A DNA stretch of 64,000 bases from Gemmatimonadota bacterium (GTDB taxonomy: Bacteria; Latescibacterota; UBA2968; UBA8231). Within the stretch, counting starts at the first letter, position 1, and every line of letters begins with the position of its first letter. Under the pieces are notes generated by a model that had not been told where the DNA came from, searched no databases, and was given only the letters and a program-made list of their open reading frames with translations. A program made the translations under genes and the position numbers. The stretch spans positions 1 to 64,000 of the forward strand of contig JABHFS010000024.1 of the NCBI GenBank assembly GCA_018672475.1, read 5' to 3'. This document shows positions 28,083 to 36,449 of the stretch, one piece after another.

Positions 28083-28721
28083 TCAGAATACCAGATCGGT
28101 GAAATCCTCGTACTGATGAAAACCAGGTGTCGTCAGCAAGGCGGTCGACGAGAGCTCGGGATCGTCGAGGCCTTGGTTGTAATTGTAGCGGCAGACGGCG
28201 AATTGCCAGGTGGTGTCGGTGGCGGGAATGCCCTCGATATCAAAGGCCTTCCATGGGACGCAGAGTTCGACGGCCCAATGGCCATCGGCGACTTGCACGC
28301 GCTTGCTGGCCCCACTCTCGGGGGCGAGGACTTCGTCCCAGGTTATTTGTCCCGATTGCATTTTTCCCCGGTCGGGTATGTAGATATCCATTATGAAGTC
28401 GTTGGGCGTGACGTGTAGTTCCCAATAGTCGTTGCGGTCGACACCGGGTTTGATGAAGAACTCGGCGACATCGCCCAAGGTCCACATCTTTTGATCGTCA
28501 GCCGTGGCGGTCGAAAAGATATCGCTGTCTTGGTAGTAGGTATAGAAACAGAGACCGGCTTCGGCAGCACCGACATAGGCATGGCCATTTTCGACCGGCA
28601 TTACCTCGGTGCCTCGCCAGAACTGCTTGAGCGGCAGTCGCGTGCAGTCGCGGTATTTTTCCGGATGTTTAACCCCGAAGTCGGCGACGTTGCCGGCGAC
28701 GGGCGGACATGGGATGGACAT
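28083..28721 (-). CDS. CBM9-like carbohydrate-binding domain protein
   Basis: About 212 residues, essentially one CBM9-like beta-sandwich (carbohydrate-binding family 9-like). Features are LCFYTYYQDSDIF, LGDVAEFFIKPGVDRNDYWELHVTP, and WAVELCVPWKAFDI with the later WQFAVCRYNYNQ; 'VPWKAF' and 'NDYWELHVTPN' are typical of this domain. No signal peptide is seen, so it may be cytoplasmic or rely on another route. Start at 28721 has AGGAG seven bases upstream. The 3' end of the PhyH gene overlaps its first 53 bases. It sits directly upstream of the secreted paralogs. Confidence 0.75.
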   Translation of the reverse strand: MSIPCPPVAGNVADFGVKHPEKYRDCTRLPLKQFWRGTEVMPVENGHAYVGAAEAGLCFYTYYQDSDIFSTATADDQKMWTLGDVAEFFIKPGVDRNDYWELHVTPNDFIMDIYIPDRGKMQSGQITWDEVLAPESGASKRVQVADGHWAVELCVPWKAFDIEGIPATDTTWQFAVCRYNYNQGLDDPELSSTALLTTPGFHQYEDFTDLVF

Positions 28722-29541
28722 AGCTATTCTCCTTTTTGTGCCAAGGGTCAAGACCGACCAATTTGCGGCCCAATGGTGTCAGTTTGGCCGGTGGAACTTC
28801 ATCGTGTTCGCGCTCTTCGGCGTAGCGAAAACCCGCGAGGCGGTCGCGCCAGAAGGCGACGTGCCGTTGGCGCGCGTCGGGATTTTTCTCGCCAGCCGGC
28901 GACATAGTGATATACTGGGCCACGCGCGGGCTTGTGCCGCGGTTGAGGCTGGCGGTGTGCGGCAAGGCCGTTTGCCAGAGGACCAGATCGCCAGCCTCGG
29001 CGCCGATGCGCTTGGTGCCCAGCGCCAACAGATCTTGCTCCTTCGGCTTGGCGCCTGTGGGCAGATTGGCGAGCCAGTCTTCGAGCTTATGCTGGAAACC
29101 AGGCACACAGATAAAGGCGCCCTGCTCGGCCGGGGTGTCGTTCAGGTAGAGTATGCCCTGGACGCCGAAGGAGAAGGGTGGGTTGTCGATATTCATATCC
29201 CAGTGCAGGTTGTGCTCTTTGGCTTCGGGATCGCGATTGGGCGGGCTGATGCTAGCGCGATCGTGGCTGACCCATAATTTCTCGTTATTCCAGACCTGGC
29301 TGAACGCCTGGTGCACGCGGGGGTTGGTACGATTGTCCCACATGGCCTGTTGGTGATAGACTTCGACCATGATGCCCTTGCCTTCTTCATACCAGGTCTC
29401 GGGGTCGTCGGGTTTTTTTCCGGAGAAGGCCCAGACGGCTTGGGCGGTGCGTTCGGCTTGTGCGCGGTCGATGACTTTGCGGGCGATGACGTAGCCGTTT
29501 TTGTGGAAGAAGGCGAGGTCTTGTTGGCTTAGGACGGGCAT
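28669..29541 (-). CDS. phytanoyl-CoA dioxygenase (PhyH) family protein
   Basis: 290-residue Fe(II)/2-oxoglutarate oxygenase. The facial triad is visible: NLHWDMNIDNPP gives His and Asp, and TALPHTASLNRGTSPRVAQY gives the distal His and the 2-oxoglutarate-binding Arg. QDLAFFHKNGYVIARKVI is the usual N-terminus. AGGAG lies eight bases before ATG. The last 17 residues (NSYVHPMSARRRQRRRLRG end) are read from bases that also encode the start of the CBM9-like gene, an unusually long overlap. PhyH paralogs are abundant in Latescibacterota and Poribacteria. The substrate is unknown. Confidence 0.85.
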   Translation of the reverse strand: MPVLSQQDLAFFHKNGYVIARKVIDRAQAERTAQAVWAFSGKKPDDPETWYEEGKGIMVEVYHQQAMWDNRTNPRVHQAFSQVWNNEKLWVSHDRASISPPNRDPEAKEHNLHWDMNIDNPPFSFGVQGILYLNDTPAEQGAFICVPGFQHKLEDWLANLPTGAKPKEQDLLALGTKRIGAEAGDLVLWQTALPHTASLNRGTSPRVAQYITMSPAGEKNPDARQRHVAFWRDRLAGFRYAEEREHDEVPPAKLTPLGRKLVGLDPWHKKENSYVHPMSARRRQRRRLRG

Positions 29542-29619
29542 TTGTGAATCTCCTGTAAAAGCTGATCTTGCTGTAGGCGGGCTGCTTGAGGAAATATCCT
29601 CGCCGCATTCAGATGAGTA

Positions 29620-30360
29620 TTACCGATACTGGTCCAAATCTCCCTTAAATTCAAATCCCAACACTTCGCGCGCCCGTTGCGTGTTGCAAAACTCGTCGGC
29701 TTCGGTGGCGCCGGCCATATGCAATACTTCGAAGCCGAGCTCGTCCTTTTCGATGGCTAGGCGGCAGGCCTCGGCTAGGTCGTGGCGGCAGACCATGCCG
29801 GTGTTCCAACTGCCTGGTTCCAGGTTGCCTCCGCCTTTGGCTAGATTGAGGCGGCTATCGATAATCGAACAGGGGCGCAGCACGGCAATGGACTGGTTGA
29901 AGGCGTCGTGGAATTGGCGACACATTTCTTCCTGCAGGCGTTTGCTGATGGCGTAAAGGGTGCCGTCGGGGCGGCGCACGTCGGCGTCAAAGAAAGTGCC
30001 CTGAGGATGTTCGACCTGACAGGAGCCGATATGGGCGATGCGGTTGATGCTGCGGTTGCGCGCGGCTTCGAGCACGTTCCACAGGCCTTTGAGGTTTATT
30101 TCAAAAGGGGCCAGGTCGTCTTTGTCGTAGGAGCCGGCGTAGACGGCGGCGTGGATGATCGCGTCAACGCCGTCGAGGGCGCCCTCGACGGTGTCGTAAT
30201 CGGCGATATCACCGTGCACGATTTCTCCGCCGGACCACGGACCGGCTTTTTGCCAGGATTCGGGGCCTCGGTCGAAGGCGCGTATCGCGTGATGTTCCTG
30301 CAAATTCTCCAATACGGCGCGGCCGACCCAACCGGCGGCGCCGAAGACGACTACCTTCAT
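29620..30360 (-). CDS. NAD-dependent epimerase/dehydratase family protein
   Basis: Extended SDR, about 246 residues. MKVVVFGAAGWVGRAVLENL is the Rossmann motif and fixes the start at 30360 (CGGAG seven bases before); DAIIHAAVYAG, IAHIGSCQ and TLYAISKRLQEEM (the Tyr-x3-Lys pair) follow. The compact size resembles NAD-dependent uronate dehydrogenases or nucleotide-sugar epimerases. It lies upstream of the PhyH gene in the same direction with a 78-base gap, perhaps in one transcript. It is divergent from the SLC13 transporter gene; the shared intergenic region is short. Confidence 0.8.
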   Translation of the reverse strand: MKVVVFGAAGWVGRAVLENLQEHHAIRAFDRGPESWQKAGPWSGGEIVHGDIADYDTVEGALDGVDAIIHAAVYAGSYDKDDLAPFEINLKGLWNVLEAARNRSINRIAHIGSCQVEHPQGTFFDADVRRPDGTLYAISKRLQEEMCRQFHDAFNQSIAVLRPCSIIDSRLNLAKGGGNLEPGSWNTGMVCRHDLAEACRLAIEKDELGFEVLHMAGATEADEFCNTQRAREVLGFEFKGDLDQYR

Positions 30361-30481
30361 GTGTGTACTCCGTGTGATTAGGGCGATTAAGAGCCGCGTA
30401 AGGTATTGCAAAAGTAGGTCGGCTTGTCAAGGGGTGGGTCGATTTGACCGGCTCTCCAGTCGGACATTTCTTAGGTCTCCT

Positions 30482-32041
30482 ATGGAAATACTTAGCCCGT
30501 CCCGCCGCATCGGCCTGTTGTTGGGGCCCACTCTCTTTTTATTCCTGTTAGTCGCGCCTTCGCCGGAAGGCTTGTCGCCTTTGGCGCAGCGTATGGCCGC
30601 CGTCGTCGTGCTGATGGCCGTCTTCTGGATCACCGAGGCGGTGCCGATCGCCGTCACGGCGCTGTTGCCGCTGGCGTTGTATCCGCTATTGGGTATTGCC
30701 GCCAGCAAGCAGACTGCCTTGGCCTACGGCAACCACTTACTCTTTTTGTTTATCGGCGGCTGTCTGATTGCCGCCGGTTTGCAAAAGTGGAACCTGCATC
30801 GGCGCATCGCGCTGTCGATTATTCTATGGATCGGTGCCGATCTTAAGCGGATTATGATGGGTTTTATGCTGGCGACGGCTTTTTTGTCGATGTGGATATC
30901 GAATACCGCGACGACGTTGATGATGTGGCCGGTGGCTCTGGCGGTGGTGGTGGAGTTGGCGCAAAGTGATGCGCAGGGGCGGATCGAACGCAGTTTCGGC
31001 ACGGTGCTTATGCTGGCCATCGCCTATAGCGCCTCGGTCGGCGGCATGAGCACGCTGATCGGCACCGGCACCAATGTGGCCTTCGCGGCTTTGATACGCG
31101 AACTCTTTCCCGATTCGCCCGAGATCGGCTTTACGACCTGGATGGCGTTGGCCTTGCCGTTGACGGCGGTTTTCTTGCCGATTATCTGGTTAGTGCTGTT
31201 GCGCTACGCGGCCTATTTGGGCTTGGGGCAGATAGAAATTCCGGTCGAAGCCGCGCGCAGGGTGGTGAGTGATAAATTGGCGGAACTGGGGCGTCCGAGC
31301 CGCGGGGAGAAAACGATTGCCGTCGCGTTTTTTATGACGGTGTTCCTATGGGTATTTAGAAAACCCATCCCGGTCGGCGATCTGTTTACGTTGCCGGGAT
31401 GGAGCCAGCTCTTTCCGGTGGCCCACGCCAAATATCTGCACGATACTACGGCGGCGGTGCTGATGGCCGTGTTGCTCTTTATGATTCCGGTCGATTTTAA
31501 AAAGGGCATTTTCGCGATGGATTGGAAGACCGGTGTGCGCGGCGTGCCGTGGGATATCGTTCTGCTGATGGGCGGTGGTTTCGCTTTGGCGACGGGATTC
31601 AAGGCGACGGGGTTGGACGTCTGGCTGGCCGGGCATCTCGGCATCTTGCGCGACGCCCCGACTTGGTTGATGATCCTAGCGATTTGTGCGCTGATGACCT
31701 TCGTGACCGAGTTCACCTCCAATATCGCTTCGACCACCATTATGATCCCGATCCTAGCCGCCCTGGCGCAGAGCATGCAGGTGCATCCATTGTTGTTGAT
31801 CGTGCCGGCGACGCTGTCGGCCTCGTGCGCCTTTATGATGCCGGTGGCCACCCCGCCCAACGCCATCGTCTTTTCGAGCGGTTGGATCGATATACGGCAG
31901 ATGGCTCAGGTGGGAATCGTGCTGAATGTGCTGGGGATTTTATTGGTGACGGCGATGTCCTACGCCGGGCTCTATTTCATTTTGGGGATCGATCCGGAGG
32001 TTTTCCCCGCTTGGGCGGAGAGTTCAGCCTCTGGTCACTGA
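30482..32041 (+). CDS. SLC13/DASS family sodium-dependent anion transporter
   Basis: About 519 residues with 11-12 membrane segments. Two SNT motifs that bind sodium and carboxylate are present: MWISNTATTLMMWPVAL and FTSNIASTTIMIPILAAL. The family signature MMPVATPPNAIVFSSG is near the C-terminus. These carriers import di- or tricarboxylates or sulfate with Na+. The start at 30482 is the first Met before the first hydrophobic segment; AGG lies upstream. With the sugar-acid genes around it, an organic acid substrate is plausible but not shown. Confidence 0.9.
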   Translation: MEILSPSRRIGLLLGPTLFLFLLVAPSPEGLSPLAQRMAAVVVLMAVFWITEAVPIAVTALLPLALYPLLGIAASKQTALAYGNHLLFLFIGGCLIAAGLQKWNLHRRIALSIILWIGADLKRIMMGFMLATAFLSMWISNTATTLMMWPVALAVVVELAQSDAQGRIERSFGTVLMLAIAYSASVGGMSTLIGTGTNVAFAALIRELFPDSPEIGFTTWMALALPLTAVFLPIIWLVLLRYAAYLGLGQIEIPVEAARRVVSDKLAELGRPSRGEKTIAVAFFMTVFLWVFRKPIPVGDLFTLPGWSQLFPVAHAKYLHDTTAAVLMAVLLFMIPVDFKKGIFAMDWKTGVRGVPWDIVLLMGGGFALATGFKATGLDVWLAGHLGILRDAPTWLMILAICALMTFVTEFTSNIASTTIMIPILAALAQSMQVHPLLLIVPATLSASCAFMMPVATPPNAIVFSSGWIDIRQMAQVGIVLNVLGILLVTAMSYAGLYFILGIDPEVFPAWAESSASGH

Positions 32042-32246
32042 GCGCTTGTAACGCGTTTGACTGACGACCAGGTGGTGCCTGCTACCGCTGAAGGCGTTAA
32101 TTATCGGCGACAGTCTCCAGGCGCGCACCCAGTCGGCGAGTAGGGTATTGCACGTCGACTCCCGCAGCGAAAGACGGGAAGGAGTTGATGATGAGCCGTA
32201 CGTATCGCGAAAAAGCGCGGAAGATTATTATGACGGCCTTTTTGAC

Positions 32247-33254
32247 TCACTGTTTTTCGTTCTTGAGATCGCGTCCTAACAGCATGGTGAGGAACTGGTC
32301 GCGCACGGCGGGGGCCAGCGAGCGATTCGTGAGGTAGCGAGCGGGTTGTCCAGGAGCAGAAGGTTGTAATTCGATACCCCAGAGGGGTGCGATGCTATTG
32401 GGCAACATGGCATAGCGGATATCGCCGATGAAGTTGGGGCGGGTCGGATGGCGGATGGCTAGCCCTTGCGCGAAGGCGGTAAAGCGTCGAGCATCGTTAT
32501 CGGCACGTGAATTTGTGGGCGCCCAAGGCAGGTCGCTGGAGGGGTCAAAAAGCTTAGTCGCCGCTCCGGGGTAGACGCGTTGTCGGTCGTCGAGGCGGAT
32601 CGCGTCTACCCAGACGCTGTCGTCTACCGTATAGAGCGCGCGCCAGAGCACGAGATTGGCGATTGTGGGTTTGACCAGCAGGCGCTCGGGCGCATGCCCG
32701 CGTTCGGCGGCGATTTCATAGGCGACGATTTCGGCGCGGTGGTGTTGAACGAAGCCGAAGAGTACGTAGGCGAAGGCCAGAACGAGCCCTTGGCGTAGCG
32801 GCCTAGACTGTCTTATGCCGATGAGCAAAGGGATTAAGAGTGCTAAGGTGAAGACCGGGTCGACGATGGCGATAACACTCCAGGCGACAGGCTGTTGCGA
32901 AAAGGGCCAAAAAAGATGGGTGCCATAGCTGGTGCAGGCGTCGAGCAGGCCGCCGGTGGCGTAACCAAGCAAAGCGTAGCGGTACAGCGCACCGAGGGGC
33001 ATATAGCGGCGCAGCAGGGGCCAGAGTAAGAGCGCGGCGAGTGCGGCGCCGAAGGGTATAAAGGCTAGTGAGTGGCTGAAATGCCGGTGGTATTCTAGTT
33101 GCAGCAGCGGGTCGCTGGTGCTGTGGATCAGTGCGTCGGCGTCGGGCAACAGACCTGCGCCGAAACCCACCAATGCGGCTGTGCGGCTGTGTTGCGGTTT
33201 AGCGCAGGCTTGGGCGAGTGCGGCGCCGATGATGCCTTGGGTCAGGATATCCAT
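32247..33254 (-). CDS. YdjM/DUF457 family membrane-bound metal-dependent hydrolase
   Basis: 335 residues. The N-terminal half has about six hydrophobic helices and the family's metal-site motifs: GLLPDADALIHS, EYHRHFSHSLAF and LLDACTSYGTHLFWPFS. The C-terminal part is soluble, ending in LTMLLGRDLKNEKQ. E. coli YdjM is a LexA-controlled inner-membrane protein of this family; enzymatic function is predicted rather than proven. Monocistronic, convergent with the SLC13 gene. Confidence 0.8.
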   Translation of the reverse strand: MDILTQGIIGAALAQACAKPQHSRTAALVGFGAGLLPDADALIHSTSDPLLQLEYHRHFSHSLAFIPFGAALAALLLWPLLRRYMPLGALYRYALLGYATGGLLDACTSYGTHLFWPFSQQPVAWSVIAIVDPVFTLALLIPLLIGIRQSRPLRQGLVLAFAYVLFGFVQHHRAEIVAYEIAAERGHAPERLLVKPTIANLVLWRALYTVDDSVWVDAIRLDDRQRVYPGAATKLFDPSSDLPWAPTNSRADNDARRFTAFAQGLAIRHPTRPNFIGDIRYAMLPNSIAPLWGIELQPSAPGQPARYLTNRSLAPAVRDQFLTMLLGRDLKNEKQ

Positions 33255-33472
33255 GATGTGCTAAGAACGCAGGTCTGACCGTCGGCGACAAGCGGTAGCC
33301 GTGGAGTCATTGCAAATCTCAACTGAATTCACAGAACCAACGCTCTTTAATGCCGTCAGGTAGGGATGTTGTCGGTTCGTAGTCTATAAGTGAGGTGGCT
33401 ACAACTCAGTGTTGAATGAATAGAAAATCACCCTCATTCGTTGGCTTGAGGACCGTTTGCAAAAAAGTTATG

Positions 33473-33865
33473 TTAACCGCGGGAAGGGTGCGGTTCGTCG
33501 CCCTCTCCGTCGTCGCTTTGGTCGTCGTCTTTTTTATGCAGGTTGCCCATTAACTGAGGTCTGAATTGCAAAATAATTACAATGACTATGAAAATGGCGA
33601 TGCCGATCAATCGTTCATCTTTAGTGTTGTACCACGGGTCAACTATTAGCCATCCCGCCAGGCCAACACCTACGGCGATGAGGATTGATAATAAGTTGCT
33701 TATTATCTGCGGTATTGCATGTAGTAAAATCCCACAGAGAATAAAACATGCAATACCGATGCGTTGGGCTTCTTTGTTAGTAAACCACGGATCAATCGTC
33801 AGCCATACGGCAACACCAAAAACCAAAGACACAACGACCGCTATTTTGTTCGGCAAATATTTCAT
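33473..33865 (-). CDS. small membrane protein with an internal duplication
   Basis: 130 residues, not recognised. It holds two copies of one unit: AVWLTIDPWFTNKEAQRIGIACFILCGIL and AGWLIVDPWYNTKDERLIGIAIFIVIVII. Each unit is a membrane helix, a DPW loop with an R-(I/L)-GIA turn, and a second helix, so four helices in total. The tail is strongly acidic with some basic residues (KKDDDQSDDGEGDEPHPSRG). Start has an in-frame ATG at 33865. No near neighbour shares its strand, so context gives no hint. Confidence 0.65.
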   Translation of the reverse strand: MKYLPNKIAVVVSLVFGVAVWLTIDPWFTNKEAQRIGIACFILCGILLHAIPQIISNLLSILIAVGVGLAGWLIVDPWYNTKDERLIGIAIFIVIVIILQFRPQLMGNLHKKDDDQSDDGEGDEPHPSRG

Positions 33866-34112
33866 AACAAAACCCCTTGGTCAGAATGTGCTTAGGAGAG
33901 TAACCGAAAGCACTTCGGCTAGAACTCACGGCCTCTTTTGATCATTCAAGGGTGTACATGGTGCTGATATAAAAAAGTGTATATTTTAATATACAGAAAA
34001 CCAATAATATACAAACGATTTTAAATACGTAAATTTACGTCTTTTTATACTTTTTATAAAAAATAGACAACTCTGATCCATACTGAATATAGGGCACGCG
34101 TCCGTGGGTGCA

Positions 34113-34955
34113 ATGAAAATAGACCACATCATCTTTTTGATTCATCCCTGTTGTTATGAGCCGCTTGCGCCGGAGGTTGTGCATCGCGACAACCTGCAAC
34201 TCTTTGTTGAATGCGAGCGTGAGGTGAAAAAACGTTGGCTGGCGGCGCTGGCCGACCGGCCGTCGAATACTTTGCTCGTGCAGCTGGGCGGGCCGGTGGC
34301 GCTGTGGGATGAGGCGATCCGGTATTTGGGTGCGTCGGCTGTTTTCTATCCGCAAAGCGAGTTCTCCGCAGACGGCGGTCTGTCCGAATATTATCGACGC
34401 CTCATTGCCGAATTCAATACTCATATCACCGCGAATGCTCTGACGTTCGATCCGGCAACCGTTGCTTCCGAGTTATGGGGTGAATCTTTCGAAGGCTGTG
34501 TTCCGGGTTATGGTGGCGCCTTCGCGGAATATCTGAATTTGCGGCAATCTCCAAAGATGCGTTTTGAGATGACGGTCTACGATTCGCGCTTTTTATTTGA
34601 GGCGCGGCATTGGGACTTAATACCTTTGGCTGATAGCGATGTCGAGGCCTGGATTTTCGAGTGTCATGACGGTACTGGCGCGGCGATGTTCCAGGCGCGC
34701 CGCACGGCCCAGTGGATCGACGAACGCCGGGTCCATCTGGAACTGGACGACAAACGATTGCAGATTTGTGATAAGCAGGGTTACACTCTCTGGCCTCAGA
34801 CGCCGTGGGAGAAAGGCAAGGCCGAGGCGGTGTTGCCCTATAGCATGACCTTGAAGGACTGTAATTGGCGCTGGGTGCGTTCGCTCGGCATGCCTTTTGA
34901 TTCGTTTCGGGAAGTTATCGGCGCCGCACGCGTAACGGCGAAAGAGAATGGCTGA
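34113..34955 (+). CDS. unrecognised protein paired with an enolase-superfamily gene
   Basis: About 280 residues, soluble, no signal peptide, no known family seen. It begins MKIDHIIFLIHPCCYE and has a basic stretch (KKRWLAALADRP), a long mixed middle, and ends FDSFREVIGAARVTAKENG. A GTG at 34104 is an alternative start with AGGG nine bases upstream. The gene overlaps the next one by 8 bases (ATGGCTGA), so the two proteins are very probably made together and act in one pathway. Possible roles are accessory enzyme or binding protein for that pathway, without direct evidence. Confidence 0.7.
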   Translation: MKIDHIIFLIHPCCYEPLAPEVVHRDNLQLFVECEREVKKRWLAALADRPSNTLLVQLGGPVALWDEAIRYLGASAVFYPQSEFSADGGLSEYYRRLIAEFNTHITANALTFDPATVASELWGESFEGCVPGYGGAFAEYLNLRQSPKMRFEMTVYDSRFLFEARHWDLIPLADSDVEAWIFECHDGTGAAMFQARRTAQWIDERRVHLELDDKRLQICDKQGYTLWPQTPWEKGKAEAVLPYSMTLKDCNWRWVRSLGMPFDSFREVIGAARVTAKENG

Positions 34956-36111
34956 TATGAAAATCACCGATGTGATTCTGCACAAAGTTGTCGTGCCGAT
35001 GCGGCCTAGTGCGGTGCACTCTGAAGGCGTCGAGGACAAGCTTTGTGCGCCTGATCCGGTCACCGGCCGTTCGTTAAACTTCTGGGAATTCCCCAAGTGG
35101 ATTGTCGAGTTGGTCGCCGACAATGGCCTGGTCGGTCTGGGCGAACCGCGCCGTGGCGATCTTTACGCTCCGCTCTGCGCATATGCTGAGCAGATCATTG
35201 GTAAGACGTTGCAAGAGTTGCCGGTGGGCAATTTGCCGCTGCCGCACGGCGACGACTACGAGTCGTATATCATCTACGAAGCCTATGAGATGGCCTGGTT
35301 GGATTTGTTGGGTAAACATCTGGGCGTGCCGGTGCATCACTTATTGGGCGGCAAAAAAATTGACCGGGTTCCGATCGATTTCTGGATGGGACGCGGTACG
35401 CCGGAGGACACAGCCCGGCGCGCACAAATGGGCCTGGAAATGGGTTTTCGCGGACTCAAGATGAAGTGCGAGCTGGGCGACCCCATCGCAGAACGCGTCG
35501 CGGCGGTGAGGGAAGTTGCGCCGGATTTTTCTATCGTCTTGGACCCGAACGAGCGCTTTGTCGATCTTGACGGGGCGCGGGCGGTGGCCCGTTCCTTAGA
35601 GCGTTTTGATCGAGTCATCTTTGAAAGCCCGGTGCCGCAAGACCGTCTGGACTGGTATGTCGAGTTGCGCAGCCAGATTCCGCAGTCGATTGCGTTGCAC
35701 CTGACGTCGATAAATGATCTGTTGCCCGCGCTGCGACTGGAGGCAGCGGATCATTATAATTTGCTCGGTCCGTTGAAACAGTTCGTCGATTGGGCGACGC
35801 TGACACGCACGGCGGGTTGTGCGACCTGGCGCGGCACGGGCATGGACCTGGGGGTGCGTGATATGAGCAGCGTGCACGCGGCGGCGGCGGCCGGCTGTGA
35901 GTTGCCCAGCGATATTATCGGGCATCTGTTGCGAGAAGATGACCTGGTCGCCGAACCGATTGCGTTTGCCGACGGCAGCTTGATCGTGCCGGATGCGCCG
36001 GGGCTTGGTGTTGAGCTCGACCGCGTCGCGTTGGAAAGATACCGGGTTTCGCTTGCTGAGAATGAATTGGCCGTTGATGGCGGGCGGCGGGCGGCGACCG
36101 TTGGCATTTGA
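34948..36111 (+). CDS. mandelate racemase/muconate lactonizing enzyme family protein
   Basis: 387-residue enolase-superfamily enzyme. The KxK base motif is GLKMKCELGDP, metal ligands follow in IVLDPNERF (Asp) and VIFESPVP (Glu), and the C-terminal capping segment has PDAPGLGVELD. The N-terminal capping domain has WIVELVADNGLVGLGEPRRGD. The usual third ligand and the terminal His loop are not obvious, so the subgroup is unclear. A second Met (34957) is an alternative start. It overlaps the preceding unknown gene and is distinct in sequence from the enolase-superfamily gene at 18 kb. Confidence 0.85.
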   Translation: MADMKITDVILHKVVVPMRPSAVHSEGVEDKLCAPDPVTGRSLNFWEFPKWIVELVADNGLVGLGEPRRGDLYAPLCAYAEQIIGKTLQELPVGNLPLPHGDDYESYIIYEAYEMAWLDLLGKHLGVPVHHLLGGKKIDRVPIDFWMGRGTPEDTARRAQMGLEMGFRGLKMKCELGDPIAERVAAVREVAPDFSIVLDPNERFVDLDGARAVARSLERFDRVIFESPVPQDRLDWYVELRSQIPQSIALHLTSINDLLPALRLEAADHYNLLGPLKQFVDWATLTRTAGCATWRGTGMDLGVRDMSSVHAAAAAGCELPSDIIGHLLREDDLVAEPIAFADGSLIVPDAPGLGVELDRVALERYRVSLAENELAVDGGRRAATVGI

Positions 36112-36250
36112 CGACTTCGCGCCGTGACGAAAGCAGAGAACGATGAGTAATGGCGAATTTCCCTGCGTGTCTTCACTGGAGAATACGAGCAAATTTGGTG
36201 TCCTATCGTGGGGATTTTGTGCAGAGACTTGCACCGATCTATATTAGAGT

Positions 36251-36381
36251 TGTCGCGTATTAAGCTGAATTTTGCTCGTAAAATACTGAAAAATATGGCC
36301 TTTGCAGAGCTTTGATTTTCAATTTAGCAAGTCGCTGTTTTTATACGACTTAAGTGTATTTTTCTCGCTTATAGCGCGACA
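36251..36381 (+). repeat. MITE-like element, copy 1 (131 bp, terminal inverted repeats)
   Basis: AT-rich 131-bp unit. The left end TGTCGCGTATTAAGC is nearly the inverse complement of the right end (read inward on the other strand: TGTCGCGCTATAAGC). A second copy lies at 59864-59995; the first 44 bases are identical, then there are scattered substitutions and small indels. No reading frame. It ends 69 bases before the fourth secreted paralog. Confidence 0.85.
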
Positions 36382-36449
36382 TGTCTTATCGATATACTAG
36401 CATGAAATATCCTTATCAGTGGTTTGCTGGCCGCCCTTGGAGATGCGCA

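Noticed and set aside
29908-30381. 157-codon frame on the + strand
   Set aside because: Opposite the epimerase gene; no family features.
32191-32331. 46-codon frame starting MSRTYREKARK with AAGGAG six bases upstream
   Set aside because: Good start signal but most of it runs antisense into the YdjM-like gene and the sequence has no recognisable feature; kept only as a note.
34104-34112. GTG start at 34104 for the unknown gene
   Set aside because: Possible, but the ATG three codons later is equally placed; left as an alternative.
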